From NCBI RefSeq assembly GCF_002904165.1, contig NZ_CVTD020000018.1:1-64000 (forward strand): DNA of 64,000 bases, in the 5' to 3' direction. The notes beneath the pieces are model-generated. The model was not told the origin of the DNA. It ran no database searches and saw only the letters and a program-made list of their open reading frames with translations. The translations under genes and the position numbers were made by a program. Numbering within the stretch: the stretch's first letter is position 1; the number at the start of each line of letters is the position of its first letter. Source of the DNA: Herbinix hemicellulosilytica. GTDB taxonomy: Bacteria > Bacillota > Clostridia > Lachnospirales > Lachnospiraceae. This document shows, one piece after another, positions 61,827-64,000 of this stretch.

Positions 61827-64000
61827 TTACATCAGGTTCTTGACATCATTGAATAATTCACTGTTTTCCTCTACCGCAGTTTCGTTACCGATAACGCATA
61901 TATAACCTTGATCAAGGACTGCCCTGATTAAGCCGGATAGGGCACGTATATCTTCCTGCGTTACATTTATAATTTCATCTCTCTCTTTAACTAAATCATC
62001 ATAAGTTTGGCCTGCAAGATATATGCTTAATGATCTTGCGCCACTAGCCTGAGGAGTCAATGGAGTATCAAGGGTGCTTATGGTACCGATTATGCGCTTT
62101 AATAATTCCTTTTCATCTATAGTAAAATTCTTTAAGTATTCGGGAATGTTTTCATATACCGTATTGGTTTCTTCAAGTTTTGGATCCCTGTAGGAAACAA
62201 AATATACATCCCCGTCAACAGCCGAAAATCCGCACATGCACCCGTAAGCTCCCCCTTTAATCCTTATATGGTTCCACAAATAATCATAACTTAAGATAGT
62301 TCTAAGAACTTTAAGAGCCCCGGTGTATTTATAACCTTTACTCAGAAAATTCCCTGCCCTGGCCACATACTGCACCTGCATGGCAGCTTTAAAGCCTTCA
62401 TTCAAACATTTAGGCGAAAGAGGCGCACATTTATATCCTTTAAGTAGGTTCTTAGGTGTTTCTTCCTTAAGCCCTCTTGTAAACTGCATAAAGCTTTGTG
62501 AAAACAGCTTAAAGCCCTCGTCTTCTGCAGTAATGCTTACCATAAGCCTGTTTTTAGCAAAAATTATTTCTATAAGTTCTTTTAATTTGGCAATTATGGT
62601 ATCCTTCATCAGGCCAAAATTTACGCTTATATCATCTATAAATTTGTAAAACGATATTCCCTGGGTCAATTCTTTAAACAAACCATGTTCAGAATAATAA
62701 GACATGGCTCTGTTTACTGCTACAGAATGGCCTGAAGACTTAAATCTCATTTGCATCCGGGATTTAACTTCATCGATAATTTCTTTAAGCCGCTTATAGT
62801 CTCTCAAATCGGTACGATATATCATTTCTTCCGTAAGCCTGAATGATTCAGGTATCTTTTCGTACAGAACTTTGGTTCCGATTTCAAACATTGGCAAATA
62901 ATCGTTGGTACCGCCTTTTTTAGCAAAACTTACAACGTTGGTATACAGTCCGCCGGTATGCAGATTAATCTCATTTGTAAATTCCGGATAGCTATAATTT
63001 TCGGTATCCACATATCCCAGTACAAAAGACAATAATGACACATAAGGCAGAAGCTCTTCAGGTATATCTTTTATATCAAACAAAAGCCTGATATAAGCTA
63101 TTTCATTGGTAAATAAATTGTGATGGATAACCTTAACCCCGTCTATATCCTTTTCTTCATTATATATAGGCTGGGGTTTTGGTTCTATATCTTCTCTTGT
63201 AAGCATAGGAATTTTCTCAAGTTCATCCTTGCCCAAAGGCTCCTCCTGGTATTCCTTTAATCTGACGGTTTCTTTTATTATTCTTTGAATTTCGCCCTTA
63301 GACAAGCCTTTTTTATATTCGGCAAGTTCTTCTTTTAATTTACCCTCACGAATCTTATTGTAACCTGCCTTAGGTTTAAGCACGACAAGAGAAGCATGAT
63401 TATTGTCAAGCAGATAGTCTTTGATTAATTTTTCAAAAAAGCCCGAATTTATTTTTTCCTTTAGGCTGGAATAATGAACAGAATCTTTCAGATTTTGGAA
63501 CAGGTCGCTGTCATCATAAAGCCAGCTGCTAAGCACACGAAGGCCGTATATCAGCCCTTTTGGCAACTGGCCATAATCAGCTTCACGGTACTGGAATTCA
63601 AAGTAGTTAATGGCTGCCTGAAGGGATCTTTCATTCAGTCTGTCAGAAGCAAGCCTAGATAAAGTTTCCCTGATAACCGATAAAAATTCATGCTTTTTAT
63701 CTTCATCCGCATTTTTTGCTACAATGGAAAGCACCGACTGAAGGTACTCCACCCCAAATTGACTGAATATGTCTTTGCCAATACCCTTATCAAGCAGGGC
63801 CTGCTTGACCGGAGCCCCCGGTGCATCAAAAAGAACATAGTCAAGTATCTGAAACGCCAGGTTAAGCTCCTTTGACTTTGAGTTTCCTATGGCTACGTTA
63901 AGGCTCAGATAAGTTTTTTCATCTGGGCTTTCTTCCTCACTCAAAGAATAAAATGCTTCTATTTCTTTTAGAGAATCAAATCCCTTTTGTAGGGGTATCT
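61827..64000 (-). CDS. M16C-family zinc peptidase (presequence-protease-like), N-terminus cut by the window edge
   Basis: At least 724 residues, with the frame still open at base 64000, so the start and the N-terminal catalytic domain with the expected HxxEH zinc site lie outside the window. The visible part shows repeated M16 halves and C-terminal motifs KGGAYGCMCGFSAVDGDVYFVSYRDPKLEETN and a late Gly/Ala/Arg-rich region, matching the PreP/Cym1/HypA-like group of ~970 residues. These enzymes degrade peptides inside a closed chamber. It ends 66 bases before era. Confidence 0.85.
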   Translation of the reverse strand, partial: IPLQKGFDSLKEIEAFYSLSEEESPDEKTYLSLNVAIGNSKSKELNLAFQILDYVLFDAPGAPVKQALLDKGIGKDIFSQFGVEYLQSVLSIVAKNADEDKKHEFLSVIRETLSRLASDRLNERSLQAAINYFEFQYREADYGQLPKGLIYGLRVLSSWLYDDSDLFQNLKDSVHYSSLKEKINSGFFEKLIKDYLLDNNHASLVVLKPKAGYNKIREGKLKEELAEYKKGLSKGEIQRIIKETVRLKEYQEEPLGKDELEKIPMLTREDIEPKPQPIYNEEKDIDGVKVIHHNLFTNEIAYIRLLFDIKDIPEELLPYVSLLSFVLGYVDTENYSYPEFTNEINLHTGGLYTNVVSFAKKGGTNDYLPMFEIGTKVLYEKIPESFRLTEEMIYRTDLRDYKRLKEIIDEVKSRMQMRFKSSGHSVAVNRAMSYYSEHGLFKELTQGISFYKFIDDISVNFGLMKDTIIAKLKELIEIIFAKNRLMVSITAEDEGFKLFSQSFMQFTRGLKEETPKNLLKGYKCAPLSPKCLNEGFKAAMQVQYVARAGNFLSKGYKYTGALKVLRTILSYDYLWNHIRIKGGAYGCMCGFSAVDGDVYFVSYRDPKLEETNTVYENIPEYLKNFTIDEKELLKRIIGTISTLDTPLTPQASGARSLSIYLAGQTYDDLVKERDEIINVTQEDIRALSGLIRAVLDQGYICVIGNETAVEENSELFNDVKNLM

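Overview
The window reads as chromosome from a low-GC, Gram-positive Clostridia-type bacterium. A Lachnospiraceae-like organism is my inference, based on strong GGAGG-type ribosome binding sites, AT-rich spacers, lipobox lipoproteins, an archaeal/eukaryote-type one-chain glycyl-tRNA synthetase, PPi-linked pyruvate phosphate dikinase, CarD, ECF and CUT1/CUT2 transporters, and the gene order era - yqzL - recO - glyS - ppdK. I see no rRNA, tRNA, CRISPR array or intact transposase.

Layout. 0-10 kb: a polysaccharide deacetylase, a CarD-family regulator, a five-gene oligopeptide ABC transporter operon (binding protein, two ATPases, two permeases), a GNAT acetyltransferase and a MATE exporter. 10-18 kb: an MFS transporter, then a nucleoside salvage operon read leftward (deoC, two tandem uridine-phosphorylase paralogues, and a complete ECF transporter A1-A2-S-T), with its DeoR-type regulator divergent. 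The deoC promoter overlaps 21-bp direct repeats that look like the operator. 18-27.5 kb: an orphan LytTR response regulator whose 3' end runs into a ~213-bp palindromic element, facing a galactofuranose-type sugar transporter (YtfQ-R-T-YjfF-like) with its YesM/YesN-like two-component system. 27.5-34.4 kb: a small membrane protein, an HD-GYP-like protein lacking the HD histidine, and a peptide-antibiotic-type ABC transporter with its own two-component system (BceAB-RS-like layout).

34.6-40.6 kb is the most unusual block. It is visibly more AT-rich than its flanks and reads rightward: response regulator, histidine kinase, radical SAM/SPASM maturase, a 74-residue six-cysteine precursor peptide, an ABC ATPase and an ABC-2 permease. 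This is a ribosomally made, post-translationally modified peptide (RiPP) cluster, next to and divergent from the BceAB-RS-like module that could give immunity.

41-52 kb: a maltodextrin/starch regulon read leftward (glycogen/maltodextrin phosphorylase, maltose-type binding protein, two permeases, an alpha-amylase lipoprotein, 4-alpha-glucanotransferase) with a divergent LacI-family regulator. 52-54 kb: an ImmA/IrrE metallopeptidase plus DUF4411 PIN-like pair flanked by two related palindromes. 54-64 kb: a small CDCPAC-motif protein, ppdK, glyS, a lipoprotein, recO, a YqzL-like small protein, era, and an M16C-type peptidase cut by the window edge.

Recurring theme: hairpins sit just after genes whose product is needed in excess (YtfQ-like and MalE-like binding proteins, the RiPP precursor), suggesting differential expression inside operons.
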